From Hyphomicrobiales bacterium (lineage in GTDB: Bacteria; Pseudomonadota; Alphaproteobacteria; Rhizobiales; Rhizobiaceae), in contig UCNG01000008.1 in assembly GCA_900473915.1 (NCBI GenBank), forward strand, positions 183,371 to 247,370: a stretch of 64,000 nt of DNA. The letters are read 5' to 3'. This document shows positions 56,216 to 64,000 of the stretch, piece by piece (position 1 is the first letter of the stretch; each line of letters begins with the position of its first letter). The notes under the pieces were generated by a model. The model was not told the origin of the DNA and searched no databases. It saw only the letters and a program-made list of their open reading frames with translations. Position numbers and translations under genes: made by a program.

Positions 56216-56635
56216 TCACTTTTCTTTTTTCTTGTACATGGCGAGCATGCGCTGGGTGACCAGAAAGCCGCCGAAGATGTTGACGCTCGCCAGAATGAGC
56301 GCGATGAAACCGAAACCGGTTGCCCAGCCCGAAAGCGAAAGGCCAACCGCCAGAAGCGCGCCCACCACGATCACCGATGAAATGGCGTTGGTGACGGCCA
56401 TCAGCGGCGTATGGAGCGCAGGCGTGACCGACCAGACGACGTAATAGCCGACGAAGATCGACAGGATGAAAATCGCAAAGCGGAACACGAACGGATCGAT
56501 TGCGCCGCCCGATGCGGCATGCGCGGCAGCCGCCGCCGCATCGCCCAGACCGCCAGCATTTTCCGCCGCCTGACGCACGGCATCCGCTGCCTGGTTCAGG
56601 CTCTCAAGAGCTTTATCGAGATTTGTATCGGCCAT
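56216..56635 (-). CDS. pntAB: NAD(P) transhydrogenase subunit alpha 2 (membrane part)
   Basis: 139 residues: an N-terminal helical, soluble stretch ([20 protein letters not shown]) then four membrane spans in the order known for Pnt[22 protein letters not shown] is the conserved core. It overlaps pntAA by one base and precedes pntB by 12 bases. The split of alpha into two subunits follows the Rhodospirillum pattern. Confidence 0.92.
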   Translation of the reverse strand: MADTNLDKALESLNQAADAVRQAAENAGGLGDAAAAAAHAASGGAIDPFVFRFAIFILSIFVGYYVVWSVTPALHTPLMAVTNAISSVIVVGALLAVGLSLSGWATGFGFIALILASVNIFGGFLVTQRMLAMYKKKEK

Positions 56636-57939
56636 TATGCCTCTCCTCCATCAGCTGGAGTTTTGGGGGAAGACGGGGTCTTCGGGGCTTTAGCTGGTGT
56701 TTTCTTGGCAGGCTTCGCTGCCGCCTTTGCGGCCGGTTTCTCCGCTTTCGGTTTCGGCGCGGCTTTCGGTTTTACAGCTTTTTCAGCGGCCGCAGCCGAT
56801 GCCGTTTCAGCCTTGGCGAAAGCCGGATGCAGGATTTTGCCCTGATGGGTGAGAAGCGTTGCCTTCACCAGCTCGTCTTCCGGATCGATTTTCAGAAGCT
56901 TCGTTTCCTTGTCGACCAGCGTTTCGACAAAGGCGATCAGGTTGCGCGCATAAAGCTGCGAAGCGCTTGCAGCGATACGGCCCGGAACGTTGAGATGACC
57001 GACAATCTTGACGCCATTGACCTCGGCGATCTGACCGGCAATCGCGCCTTCGACATTGCCGCCGCGCTCGACCGCCAGATCGACCAGCACCGAGCCGGGA
57101 CGCATGGAAGCGACCATTTCCTTGGAAACCAGACGCGGGGCCGGACGGCCCGGAATGAGCGCCGTAGTGATGACGATATCCTGCTTGGCGATGTGGTCGG
57201 CAACAAGTGCCGCCTGCTTTGCCTGATATTCCTTCGACATTTCCTTGGCGTAGCCGCCAGCGGTTTCCGCCGCCTTGAACTCGTCGTCCTCGACGGCGAT
57301 GAATTTCGCGCCAAGCGAGGCGACCTGTTCCTTTGCAGCCGGGCGAACATCGGTGGCCGTCACGACGGCACCGAGGCGGCGCGCGGTCGCAATGGCCTGA
57401 AGACCGGCAACGCCCGCCCCCATGACGAACACCTTTGCGGCAGGCACGGTGCCCGCCGCCGTCATCATCATCGGCATGGCGCGGTCATAGACTTCCGCCG
57501 CATCGATAACCGCCTGATAACCGGCAAGGTTCGCCTGTGATGACAGCACGTCCATCACCTGCGCGCGGGTGATCCGCGGCATGAACTCCATCGTGAAGGC
57601 CGAAATTCCGGCCTTGGCAAGCGCTGCAACGGCGTCCTCATGACCATAGGGGTCCAGCATGGCGAAGAGTGCCGCGCCCGATTTATACCCTTTCAGTTCC
57701 GCATCCGAGGGGCGGCGCACTTTCAGCACGACATCCGCCGTTTTCGCATCCGCCGCCGTGCCGATGCGGGCACCGGCTGCGGTGAATTCAGCATCGGGAA
57801 TGCGCGATTTCTCACCGGCGCCTTTTTCCACCACGACATCGAAGCCGAGCGCGATGAATTTCTTCACCGTCTCCGCCGACGCCGCGACACGGCTTTCATT
57901 GGGGTCGCTTTCTTTCGGGATAAATAACGTCTGGGCCAA
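56635..57939 (-). CDS. pntAA: NAD(P) transhydrogenase subunit alpha 1 (soluble, NAD-binding), with Lys/Ala/Pro-rich tail
   Basis: 434 residues. The first ~385 form the NAD(H)-binding domain I, with [20 protein letters not shown] and AGYAKEMS-like loops. It ends in a low-complexity tail of about 48 residues built from [14 protein letters not shown]-type units. Three-subunit versions elsewhere are around 380 residues, so the tail is additional. Its role, perhaps a flexible tether to PntAB or the membrane, is unknown. Confidence 0.93.
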   Translation of the reverse strand: MAQTLFIPKESDPNESRVAASAETVKKFIALGFDVVVEKGAGEKSRIPDAEFTAAGARIGTAADAKTADVVLKVRRPSDAELKGYKSGAALFAMLDPYGHEDAVAALAKAGISAFTMEFMPRITRAQVMDVLSSQANLAGYQAVIDAAEVYDRAMPMMMTAAGTVPAAKVFVMGAGVAGLQAIATARRLGAVVTATDVRPAAKEQVASLGAKFIAVEDDEFKAAETAGGYAKEMSKEYQAKQAALVADHIAKQDIVITTALIPGRPAPRLVSKEMVASMRPGSVLVDLAVERGGNVEGAIAGQIAEVNGVKIVGHLNVPGRIAASASQLYARNLIAFVETLVDKETKLLKIDPEDELVKATLLTHQGKILHPAFAKAETASAAAAEKAVKPKAAPKPKAEKPAAKAAAKPAKKTPAKAPKTPSSPKTPADGGEA

Positions 57940-58163
57940 GCTGGTTTCCCTTTCGTGGCGTTCTTCCGGGGTTGATTCCGGTCAGGCACAGTTACGAGCT
58001 CCCGGGATGAAGCCCGTTCAAATAAACTGAACTATAAACATGCATAAAACCCCGGCACGGTGTCCCATGCCAAGGCAATCGATCAAATAGTGCGGGTTGA
58101 TCCCGGCTTGCGCTTCAGTTCAGCGGCACCGCGCCGGATACTTCCATCCGGCATCGGCCATGA

Positions 58164-58385
58164 CTAAAGAATGAACCAGGCAGCGACACAGACTAGAATG
58201 AAAAGAACGGTCGCGGAGAAGAAACCACCAGCAAAAAAGCCGAAAGCCATGGCAATCATAAGGGCGACGAGCGTCACCGTGCTCCATTTAACCAGGCCCG
58301 TGAAACCGGCATAAGTTTTCTCATGCTCGGAATAGTCCATCGGTGCGCCAAGTTCAGCCGGAGCCGTCGTATGATGTTCTGCCAT
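58164..58385 (-). CDS. aa3-type cytochrome c oxidase subunit IV
   Basis: 73 residues. The short soluble N-part has the family motif MDYSEHEKTYAGF, followed by two hydrophobic stretches forming the membrane helix region. It is the small alphaproteobacterial subunit that packs against the aa3 oxidase core. The start MAEHHTT at 58385 has GGGTGG upstream; an ATG 15 bases earlier overlaps that site. It is often found upstream of pnt genes, as here. Confidence 0.88.
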   Translation of the reverse strand: MAEHHTTAPAELGAPMDYSEHEKTYAGFTGLVKWSTVTLVALMIAMAFGFFAGGFFSATVLFILVCVAAWFIL

Positions 58386-58458
58386 TTTAGTTCCACCCAT
58401 TCAGAATTTCCGCTTATATACCGTCAGTCTAAGCGAAAATAACTGCAATCTTCAATGC

Positions 58459-58502
58459 GCGACGAAAGAAACCCATGCATTGACGGCATGGCTTTTCGTC
58501 GC
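58459..58502. terminator. Two-part palindrome downstream of the LuxI-like gene
   Basis: GCGACGAAA faces TTTCGTCGC, and nested inside are CCATGC and GCATGG around a 7-base loop. On the minus strand T-rich sequence (TTTCTTTCG) forms part of the 3' side. It may end transcription of the acyltransferase gene, or may be a repeat element. Confidence 0.5.
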
Positions 58503-58583
58503 AGCTTCCCTCTCTCCGCAGAAGCGGTTCCGCAATCTTCGTAATGCGAAACCACCCTTCTGGCTATATTTAATTGTTTAAAC

Positions 58584-59330
58584 TCATACGCCGAGACCGG
58601 TATATTTCGCGGTCGGCAGAATTGTCAGCGGCACGGAACTGTCCCGCATGTCGGCAAACATGGCGCGGCGCTCATGCGGCTGCGACTTGAAGAACGGAAA
58701 GCGCACCGCCACCGCATCGCGGATATTGCGGATGGGTGCGGCGCCGAGACCGACCCTGATCCCATAGCCTTCATGCTCGCGCGCATCGGCCATGACCGAG
58801 GTGCCGAAAATGCGCTTGTAAAACGCCATATGCTCTGGCTTTACCGAAGCAAGGCATTGATCCGCCGCGAAAAATTCCGAAGCCATCGCTGCGATGCGCA
58901 AGGTGATATAGGGAATGGCCGGATATTCGCTCAACAGCTCCGGATCGGCGGCAAAGCGGGTCGGATCGACAAAATGCATGCCGCTGTTGAGCAGCGGATC
59001 AAGAATATCCGGAAAAAGCGCATAGCTGGTGCCGCGCCGATGATCGGGCGTGATGTGATGGATGCGCAGCGTGCTGACCAATTGCCCGTCCACATGAACG
59101 CCATAGACGAAGGCATGGCTGTCGCGGTCGATATCATCGACAATGGACGGCACTTCCGCCTCGTGCATCACATTGCGCGTGCGGTAGGAACGGTAGCGCA
59201 AGCGGCCGATTTCCTCGAGGTCCTCCGCATGGACGATGCGGCGATATTCCACCCGGTCGAGAAACTGCAACAGCTGTCGCGCGAAGTTGGACAATGGCGG
59301 TTTATCGCCTGTAACAGCTGTATTCGTCAT
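58584..59330 (-). CDS. LuxI/FeeM-like N-acyltransferase
   Basis: 248 residues. The residues that mark acyl-homoserine-lactone synthases line up by eye: Arg45...Tyr49 in LRYRSYRTRN (LuxI R24, F28), Asp66 and Asp68 in VDDIDRDSH (D46, D48), Arg89 in STLRIHHI (R70), and Asp122-x-x-Arg125 in VDPTRFA (E101, R104). The spacing between them also matches within one residue. Related FeeM-type enzymes make N-acyl amino acids instead. The product cannot be told from the sequence. No LuxR-type receptor is in the window. An upstream GTG at 59348 is an alternative start. It lies 258 bases downstream of the GGDEF-EAL gene on the same strand. Confidence 0.7.
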   Translation of the reverse strand: MTNTAVTGDKPPLSNFARQLLQFLDRVEYRRIVHAEDLEEIGRLRYRSYRTRNVMHEAEVPSIVDDIDRDSHAFVYGVHVDGQLVSTLRIHHITPDHRRGTSYALFPDILDPLLNSGMHFVDPTRFAADPELLSEYPAIPYITLRIAAMASEFFAADQCLASVKPEHMAFYKRIFGTSVMADAREHEGYGIRVGLGAAPIRNIRDAVAVRFPFFKSQPHERRAMFADMRDSSVPLTILPTAKYTGLGV

Positions 59331-59588
59331 GCAATCGATTTTCCGCACCCCCGCAAATCAGTGTGCAGAATATGCGCCTTTATCAGCATGTAAAGATATA
59401 ACTTTGTGAGGCGCCTTCTTATAGCCCCGAGATAAACACTTCTTCGCCATAATTCGACGGGACTTTATTGCGCGGAATGCAGGCGATAAGCGCAAAATGC
59501 GCCAATTACCGACCAATTCACGGTTTTGCCTTAATTTGAAAACGCGCCATTTCAAAGCAGATTGGCGCTCGCCCGGATACGGGCCTGA

Positions 59589-61895
59589 TCAGGCGAAGCT
59601 TCGTCCGCTATCGCGCCGCGCCGCTGCCTTCGCGGTCATGGCGGTGATCGCCTCAACCGGCACCGGCATGCCGAGAAGATAGCCCTGAACCAGATCGGCG
59701 CCCGCCGCCACGCGGATCAGCGCGAGTTGCTCCTCGGTTTCAACACCTTCGACCGTCACGCCCAGCCCAAGCTCGTGCGAAAGCTGCGTGACGCCGCGCA
59801 GCAGCATCAGCGAGCGCCGGTCGGTGGTGATGTCGCGCACGAAGGAACGGTCGACCTTCACCTTGGTCAATGGCAATGTATTGAGATAGCTGAGGCTGGA
59901 ATAGCCGGTCCCGAAATCGTCGAGCGCGATATTGATCCCGGCATTCTTGAGCCGCTGCAACACCATCGACGTCTTGTTGCGGTCGGAGATGATGGCGCTT
60001 TCGGTCACTTCCACTTCAAGACGATGCGCCGGAAGTCCCGATTTCTGCAAGGCATTGGCGATATCGCGGGCAATATCGTTGCTCTTCAGGTCGATGGCCG
60101 ACAGATTGACGGAAACCCCGATCCGGTCGCCCCATGACTGGCAGTCCACACAGGCCTGCTCGAGCATGAAGCGGGTAATGTCGGTGATGATGCCCATTTC
60201 TTCGGCAAGCGGAATGAATTCGGTCGGCGGCACGAAGCCAAGCTCCGGATGCTCCCACCGCGCCAGCGCCTCACATGCGACAACGCGCAGGGACTGCGCG
60301 CTGACGATGGGCTGGTAGACGACCTTGATCTCGCCGTGACTGATGGCAAGCCGCAAATCAGCCTTGAGTTTCTGGCGCCCGCGATATTTGGTGTCCATGG
60401 CGTCAATGAAGATCGACCAGGACTTGTCTTCCCTGCTCTTGGCCTCGTAGAGCGCCAGATCGGCATTGATATGCATGCTGCCGACATCGGCCTTTTCGAC
60501 ATTCTCGATCGCCACGCCCGCGCTGATGTCGATGTGAACCTGATCGCCGTCCAGATCGTAAGCGCCGGACACGACATCGGTGATGTGATCCATGACGCCC
60601 GCGACATCGGCCTCGCCGCGCAGGTTGAAGACGAACACCACGAACTCATCGCCGCCGAAACGCGACGTGACGAAACGCTGCGGATCGAGCGAATTCAAGC
60701 GCTCGGCGAACAGGCGCAGCAGCACGTCGCCGGTATGATGCCCCAGCGTATCGTTGACATGCTTGAAATGATTGATGTCGATGACGACGAGCGCCGCCTG
60801 CGTGTCCTTTTTCTGGTTGGTACGCAACGCCCGCACCATGGTCTCGAAATAATTGCGGTTCGGCAGGCCGGTCAGGCCGTCATAGCGCGCCATGTGCTGG
60901 ATGCGCGCTTCCGCTTCCACGCGCTGCGTCACATCCTCGAACATCAGCACCGCCCCTTCATTGAGGGTCTGGTTGCCGATACATTCGATGTAACGCTGGT
61001 TTGAAAGCTGGAAAATATCGCGGGCGCGCCTGCCGAGCAGAAGGTCCTGCATGCGCACATGCACGCTTTTCAGGTCGTTCTGCGGAAACAGCCCCTTCTT
61101 GGCACAGTAGCGCAGAAGAACATCGAGCTTGCGGCCATGCAGCTTGGTATGCTCGGCGATCTGCAGCATCGCCTTGGCCTTGTTGTTGATGACCGCGATG
61201 CGCTGCTGGCTGTCGAACATCAAAAGCCCTTGCGGCATGTTGTTGAGCGCGGCATCGAAACGACCGGCCACGATGGAGAGCCGCCGCTTGCCCATGACGG
61301 CAGCGAAGAGAAACTCGCGCAACCCGTTGGCCATCTGGATGTTGGACAGGAAATACGGGATCAGCAGCAGGCCGATGATGACGTGAAACGGCGTCCCCGC
61401 CAGAATGAGCCCGGCCAGAACCGGGATGAGCGTGCAGGCCGACATCAGGATGACGGCCTTCGCCGACGCATAATTGCGGCCCACGATGGAGACGACAGAG
61501 GCAAGCAGCACGGTCAGGCTGGCAAGTTCGGCAAAGGAATCCCGCAGCACGAAGCTTGAGAAGAAGCACAACATGCCGAGCGTCAGGCACACCGCGGATG
61601 CGCCGACCAGATAGCGCGTTTCCCAACGGTCGAGATCGGCATGGGACAGCGGCTGCTGTTTTGCCTGATCGAACTTGTGCATGTCGAAGATGCGCCCGAC
61701 GGCAATGATCGCGAACACGCCGGCAAAGACCAGATAACGCCAGTCCTCGGTTTTCACATAGATGACGACACAGGCTACAACGTGCGCGAGCAAGCCGAAC
61801 CAGAGCGTCGTACGATTACCATACAGCGCTCTGAGAAAAGATAGCCGCACATCTGCAGGTATCTCAGGTTTACGGCTTTGCCACATTCGATGCAT
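59589..61895 (-). CDS. Membrane GGDEF-EAL protein (diguanylate cyclase / c-di-GMP phosphodiesterase)
   Basis: 768 residues. Six or so membrane spans at about residues 30-200 are followed by a PAS-like region (about 215-325), a GGDEF domain with intact GGDEF at 414-418, and an EAL domain with EAL at 542-544. The EAL domain keeps NLSAIDLKS, TESAII, DDFGTGYSS, KVDRSF and EGVETEEQ, so it should be active. The inhibitory RxxD site five residues before GGDEF is absent, so product inhibition may be lost. Both making and breaking of c-di-GMP are possible. Confidence 0.92.
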   Translation of the reverse strand: MHRMWQSRKPEIPADVRLSFLRALYGNRTTLWFGLLAHVVACVVIYVKTEDWRYLVFAGVFAIIAVGRIFDMHKFDQAKQQPLSHADLDRWETRYLVGASAVCLTLGMLCFFSSFVLRDSFAELASLTVLLASVVSIVGRNYASAKAVILMSACTLIPVLAGLILAGTPFHVIIGLLLIPYFLSNIQMANGLREFLFAAVMGKRRLSIVAGRFDAALNNMPQGLLMFDSQQRIAVINNKAKAMLQIAEHTKLHGRKLDVLLRYCAKKGLFPQNDLKSVHVRMQDLLLGRRARDIFQLSNQRYIECIGNQTLNEGAVLMFEDVTQRVEAEARIQHMARYDGLTGLPNRNYFETMVRALRTNQKKDTQAALVVIDINHFKHVNDTLGHHTGDVLLRLFAERLNSLDPQRFVTSRFGGDEFVVFVFNLRGEADVAGVMDHITDVVSGAYDLDGDQVHIDISAGVAIENVEKADVGSMHINADLALYEAKSREDKSWSIFIDAMDTKYRGRQKLKADLRLAISHGEIKVVYQPIVSAQSLRVVACEALARWEHPELGFVPPTEFIPLAEEMGIITDITRFMLEQACVDCQSWGDRIGVSVNLSAIDLKSNDIARDIANALQKSGLPAHRLEVEVTESAIISDRNKTSMVLQRLKNAGINIALDDFGTGYSSLSYLNTLPLTKVKVDRSFVRDITTDRRSLMLLRGVTQLSHELGLGVTVEGVETEEQLALIRVAAGADLVQGYLLGMPVPVEAITAMTAKAAARRDSGRSFA

Positions 61896-62255
61896 TTAAT
61901 CCCTTATATGGGGCAGCAATATCGCACCAATGACTTAAAAATATCTTTCGGGATATTAAACCACAAGCTGTCATGCCAACCACCATAAGATGTATTCAGA
62001 TGTTTTTTAAGGAAAACCATAGACGCACAACCCCCGGCCCGTAATTACAACCAGAGGCATGTATTGTTTTAGTTGTTCTAATATTACTGAAACAGCCATG
62101 ATTGGAGAACAGGACAGGTTAACTGTCGCCTTGCTGAGAATTAATCCATATTAGTCGGGATGGATATTCTGCCGCCAGAGTCCCGACTTTTAGAGAAAAA
62201 TCCTGCCATCCAAGGTCCAGAAAAGGGAAATAACCGCAAAAAGCTTCCAACTTTG
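61896..62255. promoter_or_regulatory. Intergenic region upstream of the GGDEF-EAL gene (360 bases)
   Basis: AT-rich DNA that should hold the promoter of the GGDEF-EAL gene. AGTCGGGA (62153-62160) and TCCCGACT (62181-62188) are inverted copies, with a smaller CTG/CAG pair in the loop, followed by TTT on the plus strand. No gene is evident. Confidence 0.4.
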
Positions 62256-63005
62256 TCAGAGTTGATGCCCCCCGTCGACGGTGATGATCGAGCCGGTCAT
62301 ATAGCGGCTGGCATCGGAAGCCAGCATCAGCACAACCCCGTCGAGATCCTGCGGCTCGCCAAGACGCCGCATCGGGTTTCGCCCTTTGAAGTAGCCCCCT
62401 GCCGGGCCTTGCAGCTGTTCTTCATTGATTCGCGTTGGAAACCAGCCCGGCGAAATCGCGTTGACGCGAATATCATGCGCGGCCCATTCCAGCGCCAGCG
62501 CCCGCGTCATCTGCGTCACGCAGGCCTTGGACATGGAATAGGCGGCAGCGCCCTTCTGCGGGCGCTCGCCCAGAATGCTGGTCGTGTTGACGATGGACCC
62601 GCCCTCGCCGCGCTCGATCATGCGGCGCGCGGCCTCCTGCGCCACGAAAAAGGCTCCGGCGACATTGACCTCGAATATATGTTCCAGCATGTCGCGCGTC
62701 GTGTCGAGCGCACGCGCCATATGCGCAACGCCAGCATTGTTGAAGAGCGCCGTTATCGGTCCGAAACGCGCTTCCGCCTCATCGAAAGCGCGCACGATTT
62801 CATCGGGATGGGTTACATCCGCCATGATTTCCAGAACTTCGCCGCCCGATGGGCAAATGCTTTCGCCTGCATGGGTGCGCGAGATCGAAATCACGCGTGC
62901 ACCATGCCCGGCCAGCACATGAACCATGCGCAGGCCCAACCCTGAAGAACCACCCGTCACGGCAATGACCTTGCCCCTGACGGAGAAAAGCTGATCGTCA
63001 GTCAT
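62256..63005 (-). CDS. Short-chain dehydrogenase/reductase
   Basis: 249 residues, classical SDR. The cofactor motif TGGSSGLGL is at 17-25, NNAG at 89-92, and the catalytic Ser143, Tyr156 and Lys160 in AAAYSMSKACV are present. The C-terminal ITVDGGHQL is typical. The residue after the second beta strand (SISRTHAG) suggests NADP rather than NAD preference; substrate unknown. Confidence 0.9.
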   Translation of the reverse strand: MTDDQLFSVRGKVIAVTGGSSGLGLRMVHVLAGHGARVISISRTHAGESICPSGGEVLEIMADVTHPDEIVRAFDEAEARFGPITALFNNAGVAHMARALDTTRDMLEHIFEVNVAGAFFVAQEAARRMIERGEGGSIVNTTSILGERPQKGAAAYSMSKACVTQMTRALALEWAAHDIRVNAISPGWFPTRINEEQLQGPAGGYFKGRNPMRRLGEPQDLDGVVLMLASDASRYMTGSIITVDGGHQL

Positions 63006-63060
63006 TCATCCCCTCAACTGCCAATCCGTCTTTATTCATTCCTAGATTATCGGGAGCAGT

Positions 63061-63097
63061 ATTTGAACCATCTTCGACCGTAAAAATCGGTTCAAAT
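63061..63097. promoter_or_regulatory. 9-base perfect inverted repeat between the SDR gene and the next gene
   Basis: ATTTGAACC (63061-63069) and GGTTCAAAT (63089-63097) are perfect inverted copies with 19 bases between, in the divergent control region. It may bind a regulator of one or both genes. Confidence 0.6.
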
Positions 63098-63237
63098 CAA
63101 CGCAATACACAGAAGGCGCGACAAATGAGCAACCGCAGGGCCGAAAGACGACACCTGTTCGTGATTGCGCGGCCCATTGCGGAGAAGTAAGTGTCAACGC
63201 AGATAAGCGCATTATCCGACTGGTGGAAACGAACATT

Positions 63238-63999
63238 ATGCCCAAGACTTCCCGCCCTCTCGTCGCCGTGCCGACCGATGTGAAGCCGTTTGAAAACTAC
63301 ACATGGCATGCCGCGCCCCAGCAATATCTGTCAGCGGCAATCGATGTTGCGGGCGTAACGCCGCTTCTGGTGCCGAGCTTCGGTGACAAATTAGACCTCG
63401 ACGCCATTCTGGATGCCGTGGACGGTATTCTCGTCACGGGTTCCAAATCGAACGTTCACCCCGCCCTCTACGGTGCAGAGGCCGGTCCTGCCTTCGAGCC
63501 CTATGACAATGCGCGCGATGCAACGTCGCTGCCGCTGATCCGCGCGGCCATTGAAAGGGGCGTTCCGGTGCTGGCGATCTGCCGCGGCATACAGGAACTG
63601 AACGTCGCGCTTGGCGGGACGCTGGCCACCGAAATCCAGGAACTGGAAGGCCGGATGGACCACCGTGCGCCGGAATCGGAAAGCCAGGCGGAACGCTTCG
63701 CCATCCAGCATCCGATCAAGCTCAACCCGAACTCATGCCTTGCGGAAATCCTGAAGGAAGAAAGCATTCGCGTGAATTCCGTGCACCGCCAGGCCATCGA
63801 CAAGCTGGCTCCGCAGCTTGAAGTCGAAGCCGTTGCCGAAGACGGCACCATCGAGGCCGTCTCGGTGAAGAATGCGAAGGGATTTGTCGTCGGCGTCCAG
63901 TGGCACCCGGAATATTGGGTGCATTCCGACGCCCCTTCCCGCAGGATTTTCGAGGCGTTTGGCGATGCAGTGCGCCAACATAGGGCAGTAGGGCAGTAG
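63238..63999 (+). CDS. Class I glutamine-amidotransferase-like hydrolase (PuuD / gamma-glutamyl-GABA hydrolase family)
   Basis: 253 residues. The nucleophile is Cys115 in VLAICRGIQELNVALGG, and the His223-Pro-Glu225 pair lies in VQWHPEYW. PuuD-type enzymes split gamma-glutamyl-GABA to glutamate and GABA in putrescine breakdown; other family members act on related gamma-glutamyl amides. An in-frame GTG start at 63223 is possible. The stop is complete, one base before the window end. Confidence 0.88.
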   Translation: MPKTSRPLVAVPTDVKPFENYTWHAAPQQYLSAAIDVAGVTPLLVPSFGDKLDLDAILDAVDGILVTGSKSNVHPALYGAEAGPAFEPYDNARDATSLPLIRAAIERGVPVLAICRGIQELNVALGGTLATEIQELEGRMDHRAPESESQAERFAIQHPIKLNPNSCLAEILKEESIRVNSVHRQAIDKLAPQLEVEAVAEDGTIEAVSVKNAKGFVVGVQWHPEYWVHSDAPSRRIFEAFGDAVRQHRAVGQ

Positions 64000-64000
64000 G

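Noticed and set aside
62160-62945. 261-residue plus-strand frame opposite the SDR gene
   Set aside because: It is antisense to a gene with complete SDR motifs; its Arg/His/Gln-rich composition is typical of an antisense shadow.
1-64000. CRISPR arrays, insertion sequences with transposase, tRNA or rRNA genes
   Set aside because: No regularly spaced direct repeats with unique spacers, no transposase or integrase motifs and no tRNA-like cloverleaf or rRNA stretch were noticed. A tRNA scan was not run.

Overview
The window reads as a piece of an alphaproteobacterial genome from the Brucellaceae, either the Ochrobactrum group of Brucella or a close relative. The reasons are the hut gene set with formimidoylglutamate deiminase, a D-aminopeptidase whose active-site residues sit where they do in the Ochrobactrum anthropi enzyme as I remember it, chvE-gguAB with gguC, a three-part pntAA-pntAB-pntB transhydrogenase next to an aa3-type oxidase subunit IV, and short palindromic repeats of the kind seen in Brucella and Ochrobactrum. 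It is dense, mostly chromosomal metabolism, and rich in transporters. I see no insertion sequence, phage, CRISPR array, rRNA or tRNA.

Layout. 1-1.3 kb: tail of an ECF sigma factor, a DUF4142 protein and a periplasmic cupredoxin. 1.3-10.8 kb: histidine utilisation, with hutF-hutC facing hutI-hutH-hutG-hutU-(transporter)-hutD around a shared control region that holds a perfect ATGTATATACAT palindrome. 10.9-11.8 kb: D-amino acid transaminase. 12-21.5 kb (minus strand): a sugar locus, gguC, Gfo/Idh-type sugar dehydrogenase, sugar-acid dehydratase, dgoK, dgoA, chvE, gguA, gguB, which together cover most of an oxidative galactose/L-arabinose route plus uptake. 21.8-27.2 kb: a second sugar ABC transporter (ytfQ-ytfR-ytfT-yjfF) with a FadR-type GntR regulator. 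27.2-30 kb: OsmC protein, D-aminopeptidase, DUF72 protein. 30.2-31.9 kb: a ThDP-dependent enzyme. 32-36.7 kb: an amino-acid binding protein downstream of a 1016-residue kinase/M23/class III aminotransferase-fold fusion, with a divergent Lrp regulator. 36.8-44.4 kb: a small membrane ORF, a LysR regulator, a branched-chain-type ABC transporter (five genes) and a GMC oxidoreductase. 44.6-47.3 kb: metQ-metN-metI. 47.4-53.8 kb: VOC protein, TPR lipoprotein, rpsU, a membrane hydrolase, MaoC hydratase, HAD phosphatase and a SAF-domain dehydrogenase. 53.9-54.6 kb: an AT-rich secreted ClpP-like gene. 54.8-58.4 kb: pnt genes and cox subunit IV. 58.6-61.9 kb: a LuxI/FeeM-like acyltransferase downstream of a GGDEF-EAL protein. 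62.3-64 kb: an SDR and a class I glutamine-amidotransferase-like hydrolase.

The most interesting items are the kinase-peptidase-lyase fusion and its transport partner, the unannounced LuxI-like acyltransferase beside a c-di-GMP enzyme, the ClpP-like protein that appears to lack its catalytic Asp, two related terminal-inverted-repeat elements (52 and 197 bp), and several long perfect inverted repeats in divergent promoter regions. All functions come from reading motifs and from family knowledge; no database search was run.
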